From Nematostella vectensis (Eukaryota > Cnidaria > Anthozoa > Actiniaria > Edwardsiidae), in the NCBI RefSeq assembly GCF_932526225.1, contig NC_064045.1, positions 9,294,022 to 9,358,021 on the forward strand: 64,000 nucleotides of DNA. The letters are read 5' to 3'. Of this stretch, positions 1 to 13,232 are shown piece by piece. The position numbers and the translations under genes are program-made. The notes under the pieces were generated by a model. The model ran no database searches. It saw only the letters and a program-made list of their open reading frames with translations, and was not told where the DNA came from. How positions within the stretch are numbered: position 1 is the stretch's first letter; the number at the start of each line of letters is the position of its first letter.

Positions 1-2161
1 TAAACTTAGACCTAATAATTGAACTTACAAAAGGTTTCAATTTTCAATAAACATTTTTTTGGGCGAAAATAGCGAGTTTCACTGTCCTCGTTTGAAATAC
101 AGCATTAACAACTCCTTTCCAACTGTCCTAACAGGTACCACAATTCTATACTTCCTTGTAAAATGTTTAGTAATCAAAATAAAAAAATCAAGATCATTGA
201 AGCCAAACGAGATGATTTATTAAGACAAGACTTCGATATTCAGAATAAATTGCTTTCTTTTTCACTCAAACAGTGAAGTAAATATGAACATGTTATTTCT
301 TTTTTCTTAAAGGGCGATGGATTAATAGATGAATGAACATTTTTTAAAGCGCGATTATTTATAAATGTAAATCAACCTCTTATTAGTATAAATTGTTCAC
401 TACCTGGCAATGAATGGTAAGTTTTAAAGCCTATAATTCATTTTACGTCTGTTGATCTCAGCTAGGGGATTGAAGCCGGTTTCTTAGCAGTTGACGTTTC
501 CTTGAGTGTTTTTCTAAACGCGCGCGCGTAACAGAATCATGCTTCACGCCAAGAAAAGAGCAAATGAGTGATTTTAAAATGCTACACTAAGTGCGCATTT
601 TAGACTGTGACACTACTGTGGCACTTTACTCTATTTGTGATGTGCCACGCATTCTCTGTCAACAACGGCTAACCCGTTTTCATCGAATTCATCAATACAC
701 GATTGTTTTCTTCTTGACTATGAATGGTTTTAAGATGTAAAAGGTACGTTAAAGTTACAGAGTGGTTAAGCGCAAATAGTCAAGTCGAGGGCGTAGAACA
801 GCAAATAGCCTGAGGTTATTTGAAACTATTCTTCGACCTCGTGTCAATTTAAAGACCAAATTCAATGCCTTTATAAGATTATTTTAGCAACAAAGAATAA
901 AAGCTTTTTTCAAAACTGAATAACTATTGAGCCACCATTTTATGGTTTGATAAATTTATAGCATGAAAAGGCAAGAGGATCACACGTGATGGATGGCTAG
1001 GAAGCCAATATAGTACACAGAACAGAGAGAACAATATGGAACCCGTTATCCGTTGTGTTGCGCAGGAAGCCATTCTTAAGGTCAAGAAAAAAAGTATATT
1101 ATTGCGCTTCTAACAAGCAAAAGTCAGATAATTGGTTCGCACAAAAAAGGTTTGAAAGCAGCAGGGTTCCGTTCATTGTCGTATTTGTAGCGGGCATTTT
1201 TGGCACCCCTTCTCTTGCCTCTAAGGAATCCAAAGTAATGTCGTCATAAGTTCATCTAGCACCTGAAAACAAAATGACCAAACAATTTATCAGAAACAAT
1301 CCATTTTTGTCGCAAATTTACGGCTATAATTTAATGAAAGGATAGTTAACACTAATACAGTGATAGTAAAAAGAAAGGGCGACTTGAGCGCTCTATTCTG
1401 CATATACCTTCTCAAAAGACTACTAATCCCCAAAAGTGAGAAAATATTTCACAATTGATTAGTTAAAACGGGCGCATGGATATCCTCTCAACCGTTGCTA
1501 TGGTGATAAGGGCAATGTGGCTTCCGTATATGGACACGCTCGCGTAAAATATCCTACGTTTTAGGCATTTCTCGAGTGATTAATTACACGTAGTATTTTG
1601 TACGTCTGCCACTGGTGGTTTGATATAAGTGTGTTTTGTATGTTCCGTTTGCGTAGGGGAATACGTACTCTAACTCTTGAGATAATAATTCCAGATATTG
1701 GTCTTTTTATGAAAAGAGAGAAAATAGCTCTAAATCCAATTAAGGTACGGTTAAATACCAATTGAAATGAGAAAAAATAATTGTGAATTTCTAAATGCAG
1801 CACATTGTCTATTCCTAGAACGTTTGAAGGTTTTAGTTAGGATCATTTTAAACCAAAATATTTTTTTAAATGCCGAAAGTTTTAGGATTAGTTTACATTA
1901 TTTTCCAACCAAATAAGATGCTAAAAATTCTAAAAATGTCAGAAGTTTTATGCTAATAAAAGTTTACTCACGGCAACATGGACTATCTTAAAATACTTCA
2001 TTTTAATGACATTTTCAATTCAGCTATATACATTGTTTTTGCCTGACAGACTCTATTTCGATTTTAATTTCGGAATATTAATATTTCTTTCGTATTTTAC
2101 ATTGTGATAAAAAATGTCTTGTTTCATAATCGAAATTTCAAAACCTACACCTAAAACGGCT
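1..2161. other. Non-coding, AT-rich intergenic DNA
   Basis: I find no open frame here with recognisable protein similarity and no clear splice-flanked exon. The sequence is AT-rich and single-copy in appearance. The final few hundred bases should include the 3' UTR of the minus-strand FAM181-type gene, but I could not fix a poly(A) site. Confidence 0.6.
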
Positions 2162-3013
2162 TTAGTAATGTGTTAGAGAACCCGGGCTTAAGAACGCCAT
2201 TGCGATGGGCGGGAGGCCTTCGTGGTCGAAGTTGAAATAACTCGGTTCTGCGATGCCGTACGGTGAAGGCGAAGGTAGGAAGTATTGCGAGGGTGAGATC
2301 TGTTCGGAGGGTTGAAGCGCATCCTGGACATCCGTCAAGAGTCGATCCGCGCTGTACAAGTCAGGCACATACAAGTCTTTTATGTCTAGATTCCTCGTGA
2401 GCTCTTCCCCAGTCATGAATTCCGAATCCATAACGGGCTCAGCTTCTATAGCGGGGATGCAGTCCACAGGAGTGGAGTTCACTTCGTATTCACACGTTGC
2501 GTCCGCAAGGAAATTCTCCAGCGATACGGATGTAAAGTCTATCGGGTTCTCGTTGCGCGGGTATCCAAAGGGTTGGTAGTTCAAAGAGGAAAACTCTTGC
2601 GGTGTACATGCGGCGGTTTCGGGCCAGTAATTTTGAGCAATGTTACGCTCTCTCAAAGCGTTTCTATCTCTGTCAGGGAAACTAGACTTCATTTCTGGGC
2701 GCCTTGCATCAGCTATGCCCTTCATGTAGCGCAGCGCCTGTGATTTCAGCACTTTTTCGTTAGCTTTGATCTTGTTTGAGGATTTCTTCGCCGGAGAGTC
2801 CGTCTTCCGTTTGGAGTAGTTTCTCAGTTGCTTCTGGAGGTATCGGCGATGGTTGATATTGCGTTTGAAGTTGGCAGGTTTTTCAAGAGCCGTCTTCACA
2901 TTGCCCGATGCAAGGTTCATGAAATTCAGCAACGAACTTCCAGAATTAAGGAAATCCGCACTTTCCTTTCTTCCGCTCACTTTCGCATCATTTCCGTTCT
3001 TTTTAGAAGTCAT
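2162..3013 (-). CDS. FAM181-type protein, candidate TEAD-binding cofactor
   Basis: Intronless frame of 283 residues. I start it at the ATG at 3013; the open frame extends to 3079 only through a GTG, which animals rarely use. Residues about 25-69 match the FAM181A/B core: a LLNFMNLAS-x-NVK-TALEK stretch followed by NHRRYLQKQL and a basic tail. Vertebrate FAM181A and FAM181B are also single-exon nuclear proteins and have been reported to bind TEAD transcription factors through a YAP-like omega loop. Residues 119-132 (A-L-R-E-R-N-I-A-Q-N-Y-W-P-E) line up with that loop: hydrophobic, R-x-R, hydrophobic, three residues, aromatic pair. The C-terminal half is acidic and rich in Pro, Ser and Tyr, as expected of a disordered regulator. 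No other gene lies nearby on this strand. The family call is from remembered consensus; TEAD binding is inference. Confidence 0.82.
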   Translation of the reverse strand: MTSKKNGNDAKVSGRKESADFLNSGSSLLNFMNLASGNVKTALEKPANFKRNINHRRYLQKQLRNYSKRKTDSPAKKSSNKIKANEKVLKSQALRYMKGIADARRPEMKSSFPDRDRNALRERNIAQNYWPETAACTPQEFSSLNYQPFGYPRNENPIDFTSVSLENFLADATCEYEVNSTPVDCIPAIEAEPVMDSEFMTGEELTRNLDIKDLYVPDLYSADRLLTDVQDALQPSEQISPSQYFLPSPSPYGIAEPSYFNFDHEGLPPIAMAFLSPGSLTHY

Positions 3014-3113
3014 TGTACCGACTGTGGCCTTAGTATCGTACACACTTGGGTTTGGGTTTGCGCGTGTTAAGCAATGCACTCTGCGATTAATGCTGATTTG
3101 CGCTCAGTCCCGG

Positions 3114-3123
3114 CTATTTATTG
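3114..3123 (-). promoter_or_regulatory. Possible TATA box of the FAM181-type gene
   Basis: The minus strand reads CAATAAATAG about 100 bases upstream of the ATG. It would place a start site near 3085-3090 and leave a short 5' UTR. A TATA-like string in AT-rich DNA is weak evidence alone. Confidence 0.25.
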
Positions 3124-6100
3124 ATCCCTTGCGCCAGCCCCTCTGTATCGCTTTAGACTCTTTCATAACTGTGTTAATTGTCTTCCGCAGGTGCACTTAT
3201 CAATATTCATGAGGGAATCGCTTGTTCCTTTCGTTCTCAGCTATTGGTCATAGACCCATCAATTTACATTGCTTATAATCATAATTCGCCTATTGTTCGG
3301 CGCGTTGTTAATTTCTAGTTTGGGTAGAAGTGTTTGCTTTTACTTGAAATGGTGAAAAATTTCACTGATAGAAGTTATGTTTTCGGGCAAATAACGAATA
3401 ACTCTTGATAATGAAAAATTTATGAGCGTTGAATGTATAAGGTGAATTCTAAATTAAATTGATATTGAAGGGAGTTAAACAATGGTGCTAGTGGTTGTGA
3501 GTTTGCCCTGCTCTGATACATTCTACAATGGTTAACGACCTTGAACAATATAAAGCTATGAAGAAATGAGCAGCGCGAGGAAGCCATCAACAAAGCGAGC
3601 GGCTTCGCAACAGACCCAAAAGAAATACTGTCGCCCTAAACCCTTTGAGGTTTAAAACAGACAAAATTTGTTAAGTCGGCAGGCCAGTCAAATCCACAAT
3701 GGATAGTGAGCCAAAGCAAACAGCTCTTAAATGACATAAAGCGAAATTCTGCGTTGGTTTCTAGAGAGTTTTTGGTAATTATCTATAAGAAGCTTTTAGC
3801 CTCGGCTCGGTTTTTGTTTGGAGTTGTGGTACGTTGTAGCAAACGTCGTAGAAAGTTTGTTTGTATTCAGTGAATAATATTGCTTTTCTCCTTTGTCGAT
3901 GCATGTGCTTTGGGTAGCGAAATCAAACAACATATAACCCAAATTCCAAACTTCCCTTTTTATTTGAGATAATGTAAATAAAGAAGCGAATAAATCCAAT
4001 AACAATTCTGGGAAAACTAAGGCAAAAGGACTTTCTCATGATATCACGAACATAAAGCAATGTGAAAAGCGTTATTCCTTCTAAAAACTTTTCTCTAAAG
4101 TTTAGTTTATTACCATGCACGCTTATCGGCGGTAAACGCGAGATAACGATTTAGGAAGTATATACTTTAACAACCCTCTGATGTCATATTTAAAAGGGGT
4201 TTTCAGGCCTGACTAACACCTATGTAAAGCGTAAGAACAAACATGATTACTGTAGAATGAAAACAAGAGGGCAATTTAGCGAGTTTTTGCAGTCTTCTTT
4301 GAAGATTTCTACCGAAAAGAAAAACAATTAACAAATAAACGAACGGCTCCCAGAGTGTGATGAAAAAACTAATTTTGAATAAAAAATATTTTTCTGGTTA
4401 AAAGAATGGGAATTTAATTACCCTAAATTCCACTATTCTTCAATAGGTTTTTTTCATTTATTGGCTCACAAAAGAGCAAGAAAATCCTTGGTTACTATAT
4501 TAAAGAAAGACGTGGCGTACGGTTTAAAAGCAGCGGGATGCTAACAGCATTTTTAATCGTTAAAAACGCAATAAAACCGCATTAACTGTGATGCCATTGA
4601 GATATGTGCATGCTACAGGTAGCTAGATCATCCTCAAAAACTGCACTAATTATAAATTACGCATTAATCACTCTACATTGCGGTCAAATAAAAACGCACG
4701 GAATTTCTGTTACGAAATTCTCAAAATTTAAAAACAAATAGAATTTATATATATTTTTTTTTTTTGCGCTGTAAAAAAAGTAGCCATGTTTGGTGTTTTA
4801 GGTTTTCAAAGCATATCTAGTTTTATAAACACACAGAGTCCTTTCCCTAGGACAAAGAAACTCAATTCACATTGACCACACGTGCTTGGCGTGAAACTCC
4901 ACAAGACACAACTTATAAATGTGAACCGCTTCTAAAACGTCAACGGGTATTTTACATTGTCAAAGCTCGGCGCAACTCACTCGTGTGTCACCTAAGGGGA
5001 GAAAAATTAAGGACATTTTTGTAAGCAGCCATCATAGGTTGTCAAAGTAACCCCAATTTCGAGTCCGTCGGAGCTGCGAGACCCAACACTTTGTGGAATA
5101 AGGTGTTGAGGCGCTTCGCTGAATAATGGGAATTTTTTTAATCTTTTGATGTAGCAAGAAGTTGAATTAATATTGATAGAAAGTGAGTCCTAGGTGTTGC
5201 AAAAGATCTGACAACGGGTCCTAGTGTTAGGAGAATTCCAGATAGCAACCGCCTTAAGGCTAAGGAGGAGGCTGAGTTTCAGATGCATACCGCCTGAATC
5301 TCTTTATCTTGAGAGCTTCCCCCCAGCCCATAGATCAAATGATAGCGAGTTGTTGTTTTTTTTCTTGAAAAAATTGGTTTATTGTTATAAGGCTTGCAGC
5401 TCGTGCGAGTTAGCCGGGAATCATGGTTTGTTTAACGATCGGGGAAAGACTAAAAGATAATCGGGTTTCTACAGGTTGAATGGAGCGTGGTCAACCGACG
5501 CCATGTTCTAATAATAGATACTTATAATTTTGTCATTACAGATCTACAAAAAAGAAAAATGCGATAATTTCGGTCGGAAAAAAAATATTTCTTTGCACAA
5601 AGGACACACAAAGGAGGCTTGCTTGCTAAAAAAACAGCCTTTGTACTCCAACTAAGGTCTAATGTTGGAAAAGAGGTCTCTATTTCATCCGCTTTTGCGA
5701 GCTATGTTTTTTTATGGAGGGGTTTCAATCTAAATGTCTTGAGAGAAAATATATTTATTGATACTGAAAAAAGGGGAATTCTTTTTTTTTAAGGTGAAAT
5801 ATCAGAATGTTTTCTTTTAAAGTATACAGCAAGTGGAGAAGAACTCCATAATCATCCGAAAGAAAAATCCCATGTTAGCATTCAAAGAGGTGGTCATTCT
5901 CAGCTAAGATTTATTTGATGAAAAAAGGGATAACTCAATTCTATGTTGGCTCCCAGACAGAGCGATACATCGACCATTAGTGATATTAGTTTTCAAGAAT
6001 AATCTCCTCTCAGGCAACCACTAAAAAATAGATTCCACTCCTTCTCAAATAATAGATAGACACCTTTTTGTCTATGACTGGGAATCAAGATAAAGCGTTG

Positions 6101-6829
6101 CGATAAGGCCGTGAAGGAGCAAGTGGTTATATGTTTAAATACTCTGTTATTGAGAATAAAAATAAAATGGTTGATAGGGAAATGATTATATATCTTTATG
6201 CCCTTAAGAACACTGTCTCTTTTTCGGATTTTTAACGTTGCTAAGCGGAAAAAGGGTGAAAGAGTTTCAATAGTAAATGCTTACTCCAAAAACAATTTAG
6301 AAATGGATTTTCTTTCGTGCAACACTGGTATAAGGATTAAAACACTTCAATGCCATGCAAAGGTAAAAGAGCTTAGTATCCAAATGGCGTTGCAGAAGCA
6401 AAGCAATTAAAATCTTTATTGAGAATAACAATGAAAACATCAAATAGGACAAGTTAAGCCATACTTTCCTAGCGTGGGATTTTCCTCTACTTGCCGTATC
6501 TCAAATTTCGCCCACACCGTCACGAAAATGCGAGCTGGCGATAACGTGCCATAAACTGGGATGATTCAAGATTTTAGGCATAGAGTATAACCCTATTTCA
6601 ATTTATATTGACTATGAGAAAATGAAAAATGAAAAATGCCTTACACTGGCTAGAGAATACAAGCATTGTGTCTATTTATAAAATTCTGAGTGAGGCTTTA
6701 ACTTTGTTCCTTTTTCCATTTTCTAACCGTCATTTCTTACCGTCGTACACAAATAGGTGTATTTCAACGAAGCCACAATTTTGAGAAAGGCGGGGCTACG
6801 ACGAAAGAACGCGTGGTTTTAAAGATGAT
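3124..6829. other. Non-coding stretch, no recognisable gene
   Basis: Only short frames without protein similarity are present. There are homopolymer runs (poly-T near 4752-4764, poly-A runs) and nothing I can assign to a family. The first few hundred bases are the likely promoter region of the FAM181-type gene. Confidence 0.55.
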
Positions 6830-7365
6830 AACAATACATAAACATTTGAACTTCAAAAGTGATTTATTGAAGAAGAAAAAACCACCACAAATTAAATGTT
6901 TCTAGTGCGTGTGAAACAATGTGTGAGACAACTCCATTTTATTTAACATTTACATCAACATTTGAAAAGTGATTTAGGGCTTTAAGAAAAAGAAAAAGAA
7001 AGAAAAAAACAAATTATATATTTTCTTTTTTCCAAGTAGTTCATATCAGTGTAAAAAATTATAAAAGTTTTTATCAACATTTGAAAGTGATTTATTCTCA
7101 TTTATGGACTTTGAAGGTGGAGTGAAAAAGAAAAAGAAAGAAATAAAACTAATTATATATTTTCTAGCGCGTGTATAGCGAGAAACAAGCTATCTTCCTA
7201 GCTATCTATTTAAAACACTTGTAAAATGATTAATTATCATTTAGGGCTTTGAAAAAGCAGAAAAGGACAATAAACACAGAATATACATGTTTCTGTCGCG
7301 CGTAGAGCGAGAAACAACGCCATTTTTTAAAGTTTTTATCAACATTTGAAAATTGATTTATCGGG
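6830..7365. repeat. Degenerate tandem repeat, about 100-150 bp units, four to five copies
   Basis: A block containing 'ACATTTGAAAAGTGATTTA', an A/G-rich run, 'AATTATATATTTTC' and 'GCGTGTATAGCGAGAAACAA' recurs near 6845, 6955, 7075, 7205 and 7335. Copies differ by substitutions and indels, so the array is old. Confidence 0.6.
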
Positions 7366-9080
7366 GCATTGGATGAGGATTCGATGTCTAAAATGATGTC
7401 TTATTTTTTTTTATGGTTCTTAAAAAGATAATCTATAAAATTAATGTTAGAAGTCTGTGTGGAATCTCTTTTTTTCTGTATTTCTCTATTACATAGTATT
7501 TTTTATGAGTGTTTTGATATTTTGGAGATTGATAAATTGTCTTTGACAATATTTTGACAGCTTAATTCATGATCTAGGAGTATAGTTTTATCAGATCAAA
7601 AGGAATTTCTTATAAGCTAATGGCATTATCAAAGAAAAATAGAACTCAAACAAATATATGCTTCCGAAGGATACTAAACCAGATTTTCAAACCAAAGAGT
7701 ATTAATATTATTAAAAGAAATTTACGCAGCCAAATGCATTAGTTTCAGAGTTTGGATTGTCTTTGAAAGGTACAATGGGAAAACCTTCCGATTCAACCCT
7801 TCAAGCAATAAATCCTGAAAACGGAGCAAACGTTAATACTTTTGTTTTGAAATTTTGAGAATTCTGTGCATTTAAATGCAAGGAGAAGCAAGGATAGGAG
7901 TCTAAATGTAAATCGGAGCTTTTTTGGACATGAATCTTTAGGCCGATTGGAGTTTGCCCATAAATAAGAAAGATTCTTTGTTTTTAAATAGTCACTTCTC
8001 TTAAAAGCTTCTCAAGGGCATCGTTATAGGGACAATTATAATGATGATCATTATCATAAATTCGAGGAATAATCCCAAAAAGTTTTAGAACTCAAACGCA
8101 CAACGGGTGTATTAAGAAAATAATAAAAAACACGACCGATGATGAGAAAAAACTTCAAAAACTTTAATTCACCACAACACAGTCAATAGATGAAGGATGT
8201 TTTTGTATCTCGGTTGTGTAATTGATTTCTAACGTAATAATATTGCTGGTTAAAAATCTCTAAGGACTAGAGACTTTTTAGTTTATAATGGTGATTCAGA
8301 ATATCAGGCCGCAAGGTCAAGCGTCAAATGAAGGGTACCTTTTCGGCTATCCCACTCAATTCTTACTGCATTTTTTTAGCTTTTCAAAGAACATAAAATC
8401 ACACAATCCTGACATATTCTTACATATAAAAAATGGTAGGGATAGTAGGGGAGCCAGGATTTATAAGGGGGGTTATATGCGTAGATATGATAGAAAAACG
8501 AGGAAAATATTTTGGGTGGCCAAGACGCCCCTCCCCCAACAACACCATACTTACACACGTAGAACGGTACGCGCCGTTACGTTCCCGTACGATAACAAGT
8601 TTTGATGCCAAGATCTTTACTTATAAAGGTCAAGAAATGGAAATTGTCATCTCCGTTATGGCCTTGCAGACTTGTGGTTATAAACAAACAAAAAAAGACC
8701 AAACAGCGACGTTTCTGGATCCGAAGTGGATCCAATTGTCCGTGGAGGAAATGACAATTAATAAAATGAAGGACAAAAACAGAATAGAGATTTAACCACC
8801 CTTAAGGAGGACTCAATAAAGTCCGAAACGTTGGCAAAAATCTCGCTTCTGTTTTTGTTCTCCGACCATTTTATTAATGGCTTTGGAGACTTTGAACGGG
8901 GTCTTTAAAGCAAGCTCGAACCAAAATGCCCTACTCTAAAGTCCATTTAATCAAGGATCTTTTAGGACTATTTTGTGGTATATATGCAAAGACTGACTTA
9001 TAAGCGAGCATGATAAATGCTGTGACCGTGGGTACCTCGACCATCCGTTTGTGTACTGAAAAAATAAGAGTTTCGACCTT
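7366..9080. other. Non-coding stretch with possible repeat fragment
   Basis: No convincing gene. Around 8430-8560 the overlapping short frames on both strands come from a G/C-run-rich segment ('GGGAGCCAGGATT') that looks like transposon debris. At 8805-8860 the string 'AGTCCGAAACGTTGG' resembles sequence often seen at retroelement ends, but I cannot assign it. Confidence 0.4.
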
Positions 9081-9082
9081 AA

Positions 9083-9325
9083 AGAATGTCGATCAACCAC
9101 TCCTTTGCTAGTATTTCTAATTAATAACACAACGGTTTATTCGCAAGAAAAACTCTTTAAAATAACAATCTACAAATGAAGTCTGATACGTTATTGATGG
9201 TATTTGATTGAAAATATGTTGGTTACTAGCTTGAATTAGCCGATGGAAATGGATGCTTTTTGTGACTCAGCATTGAGCAGGAGCATAAAATGGTGGCGCG
9301 ATTGGCCGCCCACGGGAAAAAGAGT
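9083..9325. repeat. Dispersed repeat family A, copy 1
   Basis: Shares an ordered series of blocks with 12929-13135: 'AAAGAATGTCGATCAACCAC', 'CTCCTTTG', 'AAATAACAATCT', 'TTGGTTACT', 'TTGAATTAGCCGATGG', and 'GAGCATAAAATGG' followed by GGCG and a 'GATTGGCC' end. A partial third copy lies at 53373-53525 and a scrap ('AGCCGATGGAAATGGATG') near 9651. Confidence 0.65.
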
Positions 9326-9489
9326 AGAATTGTCGCTTTTTGATGACCAAATAAGGAGTCTCCCATAGCACATAGCACGCTACTCGTCCTTGCGTGCCAG
9401 TAAGATGGCATATTTTTAATGCCAAGAATCTTAACGTTAATCTTTTTATTTCACGAGGGCCTTTGAACGCGGTACTCTTCACTTGTCTT

Positions 9490-11560
9490 TTATTTCACGA
9501 GACCTAGTTAGCCACACAATTGATTTTATATTCCATTCAACATTAGAAGACAAAAATAATGATTAAATTTCGAATAACCATCTAAAAATAAAGTTTCACA
9601 CCTCATTTACCAAATCCAATCGGAAATATCGCTATAGTTTTCCCCAATCAGCCGATGGAAATGGATGTTTCCACTTAGTACTGTCAAAATACTAGCTGAC
9701 AGAGGCTTTATAATTGGTGCACATTAGAACATTTATTTTCTGTTTCAACTCTCTTTAACTACAAGGCTTAGCTATTCTCTCATCATCATTGCAATTACAT
9801 CGTACTCCAAGGATCTTTACGTTATTTTTAAACTTCAGTTGCCTGGTTGCTAAGTCACCTTATCCGCCTTACAAACATCCGAGCAAGCACTAAAAGACAC
9901 ATAAAATTACTAACTGTTAGCTTAAGGACAATTCTATGATTGGGGTTATAGCACCTTCTCTAGATACACATGCTCTTGGATATTTCGATGTCTTGATTTG
10001 ATTACTATCATTTTTTGTACTGCTAATACTGGCATGGTTCGGCTATCGCGTCAGCGACGGTTCTTGCTCTCGGAGCAGCTAAAGTGGGTAGCTTTTTTTT
10101 CGAAAAGCCTAGTTTATCTGAGCAGATTTTCTAAATAGACAGAAAGCGCGCCGTTAACTATAAACAGTGAGGCATTATGTCTTTTTCCAAAAAAAAAAAG
10201 TAGTCAGACTATTCAGAGTTGATTTCGGGGCACTTTTTGGCATTCCTACCGCCCTTGTTTGTTTATTCCTTATTTTCTACTTTGACTTTGGAAATATTTG
10301 AGAATATATGTAACAGTTTTTAAACTGCTATACAAATGATCACATAGTTTATGGTAGAAAATAAGAAAATTGTATGATATTGGATAAACTTATGCAGCGG
10401 GAAAAATGCCTTAATTCATGATTTACCTATGATAAATAGTATTCTAAACAACATTTGATTCTCAAAAACTTGCTCTTAGCCTGTATACCCCGACCCTTTT
10501 TCTTTCAATAGATTAGCAGGATAAAAATAAAATATGCTTTTTAATTCATAATTATTGTCTCTTTTTTTTTGCTAGCCTTATCCGGAATATGCAATCTTAT
10601 ATGCCTTCTACATTTTCTTAATTAGTATTTGAAACGTTATATCTTAGATGACAAAATAAGTGATGCAGTTTCTTTAAAATCCTTCTTTCGAAATGTATAC
10701 TTCTTACCGTCTAGCGCCTTGTAATTATTTTCTTCAAAAATTAACGCGATTTTTTAATCAATAAAAATTATAAACGTGGCCGCCGACAAAAAATGTCCAC
10801 GTTATATAATTGTCTTTAATACAAGTATGACAAAAAATCCTCCTACAACCTCGAGTTTTCTATGCGAGGCCCCTATGTAAATTACAAACGTTCTACGTGG
10901 TTGTATTTCATGCGTGGGGAGAATTCTCCGTTAGCACGAGCGGTTGGCACGCAACACTTTGAAACACATACGTTACATGTTTCCTTTTAAGGGCATGATT
11001 CCCGTTTCCTAGCAACGTTTCTTAAAATAACAATATATTAGTCCACTTCCCATATTGCAGTATACTTTAAATTGTATGAAAATGATTAGAATGCTTTATG
11101 CCAAGGGAACATCTCGAAAGTAAAATAGTCGCTGCGTAAGTTTTCTCTTTTCCCCTATAAAAACTTCTATTAAAACGTTAGCTGACTTATACTGTTCCTG
11201 TTTTATTTTAAAACATCGCAACTGAATTCGAGTAAATTCAGTTAAACTTTATCAACGGAGTGTTTCCACGTTAGAAAACTTAGAGCCTTGTCATTATGTC
11301 TAAAAGTTTAATATTACTCAGAAATCTTGGCTCTTTTGTAATAAACTATATGTTTAGATTTATCTATTTTACGTGGAACATTATACATTAAAATGTAAAA
11401 CACCCAATTTACTCGTACCTTGCAAAATTCATTTGAAATTTACAATCAGTGCAACGAAAATATTCACGCATGAGTATAGGTACTTCTTTCAGAGAAAAAA
11501 TATCTATGCTAGAATTTTGCATACATTCCTCCCCTGTGTCCTTTTTGAAGGAGCGTACTG
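9490..11560. other. Non-coding stretch, nothing recognised
   Basis: No open frame with similarity and no clear repeat structure apart from the family A scrap near 9651 and homopolymer runs (for example A-run near 10191-10199). Confidence 0.5.
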
Positions 11561-11903
11561 CAGGCCCGTATCCAAGGGGGGGGGGGGGGGTAAAGGGGGT
11601 GCGAACGCACTCCTCCCCCCCCCACACACACACACACAACAGCCGAAGGTCCACTTTCGGGCGTGCTCTTTTGTTGATTAAACTATAAAGCATAAGCTAG
11701 ATCATTCTGGTTTGCAGCCAAATCCGATAATAAACGTTGCGTGGAGATACTCCAAAGGCATAAAACATCCCTCTTTTTTCTTTCGGAGGTGGTCAGACTT
11801 TTATCAGAGAACTACCCCTCCCCCCCAGGAAAAATTAGGTCCACTTTTTCGGATTCCGAACCCCCCCCTTCCCCCCCCAAGAAAAATCCTGGGTTCGGGC
11901 CTG
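11561..11903. mobile_element. MITE, 'CAGGCCCGTA' terminal-inverted-repeat family, copy 1
   Basis: Begins 'CAGGCCCGTATCCA' and ends with the inverse 'TGGGTTCGGGCCTG'. Long G runs near the left end and C runs near both ends explain several spurious frames. The interior ('AAACGTTGCGTGGAGATACT', 'CTTTTATCAGAGAACT') is shared with the copy at 51417-51745. No transposase is present, so it is non-autonomous. The end sequence resembles hAT-type ends (inference). I could not find a matching target-site duplication. Confidence 0.75.
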
Positions 11904-11919
11904 TAATGTATACCATTAT

Positions 11920-12540
11920 AAGATAGGCAAATAGAACTGGTCTTCAGGGTGTTCATCCTCGGTGGGGTCTACTGTTTACCCCTATAAGACAAACAACAAG
12001 AACCTGTCTGAGGATGTTCTCTTTAGAGGGGTGTGTTTTGTACATCCTAATAAGACAGGCATTTAATATTCATCCTCGGCTCCACAATTAGAACTTGTTC
12101 TAAGGGTGTTCACTTTAGGGAGGCTCTAATGCGTATAGTTAAAGCACAGATAACAAGAGCTTTTCTGATATTGTTCACCTTAAAGAGGGTCTAATGTTAA
12201 TATAGTTATAGGTATAGTTATCTTTAAAGATATATCTGCTCATTACTTTACTGAAATAGATATTATATAAAAAAGCAGTTTTTATGTTTGTCTTTTCAAG
12301 TTAGAGAGAGCTTTTAGAACAAACCTCTAACATAATCGCAGACAAGCTGGTTCTTTTGGTGTTCAGGTTATAGAGGGTCAACCTCCAGCATAGATATCAC
12401 AGATTTCAAAAGCTGGTTCTATCGGTGTTCAGTTAGAGAGGATTTTTAGGAAAAACCTCTTACATAGATATCAAAGATATCAAAAGCTGGTTCTCTTGGC
12501 ATCCAGGTTAGTGAGGATTTACTTAATGAAATCAGATAGC
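11920..12540. repeat. Degenerate tandem repeat with about 60-70 bp units
   Basis: Successive units carry variants of 'AGCTGGTTCTNTTGGTGTTCAGGT' followed by 'TTAGAGAGG' and a 'CTATAAGACA' or 'CATAGATATCA' segment. Similarity is clear between 12340 and 12510 and weaker to the left. Confidence 0.5.
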
Positions 12541-12928
12541 TAAAGCTATTTCAATAACCTGTGATTTAAACTTTTTTCCAGTTCTGCTATTAGGGTGAAA
12601 AATTCCTTCTTCCATGCCCTATTTGCTATCTCTTAGTGGTAAGAATTTCTGTTGACCACACCAAAAGTGCCCTCCCTAAGGGTTGTAATTGATTTTGCCG
12701 ACAATCAATCCCATCTGTTTTTATTGGAGTCCCCACCTCTCCAGGGGTTGTGGGTAAGCTTCCATTGGGAAGATTTTGAGAATTTAAACCCAATGCTGCT
12801 TATCTTGTTTGTTTGTTTGTTGTTGTTGTTGTTTTGTTTTTAGAACTAGCTTTTACCTTAAAATAGCCCCTATAACAAAGACACAGGAAAAAAATAAAAA
12901 ATGCCCAAGCGGATACAGTTGTGTTACT

Positions 12929-13135
12929 AAAGAATGTCGATGACCCACTCCTTTGTTATTGTTTATCATCGGAAATAAAACGTTTTTTTTTTTTGTAAGG
13001 ATACTTCGAAATAACAATCTGCAAATTGAAGTCTAATATGATATTGTTGGTTACTCGCTTGAATTAGCCGATGGAAATGGATGCTTGTGTGACTCGGCAT
13101 TGACCGGGAGCATAAAATGGCGGCGTGATTGGCCT
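12929..13135. repeat. Dispersed repeat family A, copy 2
   Basis: Block-by-block match to the copy at 9083-9325, ending in 'AAAATGGCGGCGTGATTGGC'. It differs mainly by a poly-T expansion near 12983. Confidence 0.65.
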
Positions 13136-13232
13136 TCTTTAAGGCAAAAAAAGAGTTTGTTGAATGCCCTCTATACAAAGTACAAACAAAGGAGAGGGTG
13201 TACAATATGTATAAGGGATGTATAATAAATCA

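Noticed and set aside
3014-3079. 22-residue N-terminal extension of the FAM181-type protein
   Set aside because: It would need a GTG start; the first ATG at 3013 is the simpler choice and keeps the whole conserved core.
8288-8795. Overlapping 60-120-codon frames on both strands
   Set aside because: Low-complexity transposon-like sequence, no splice context or domain similarity.
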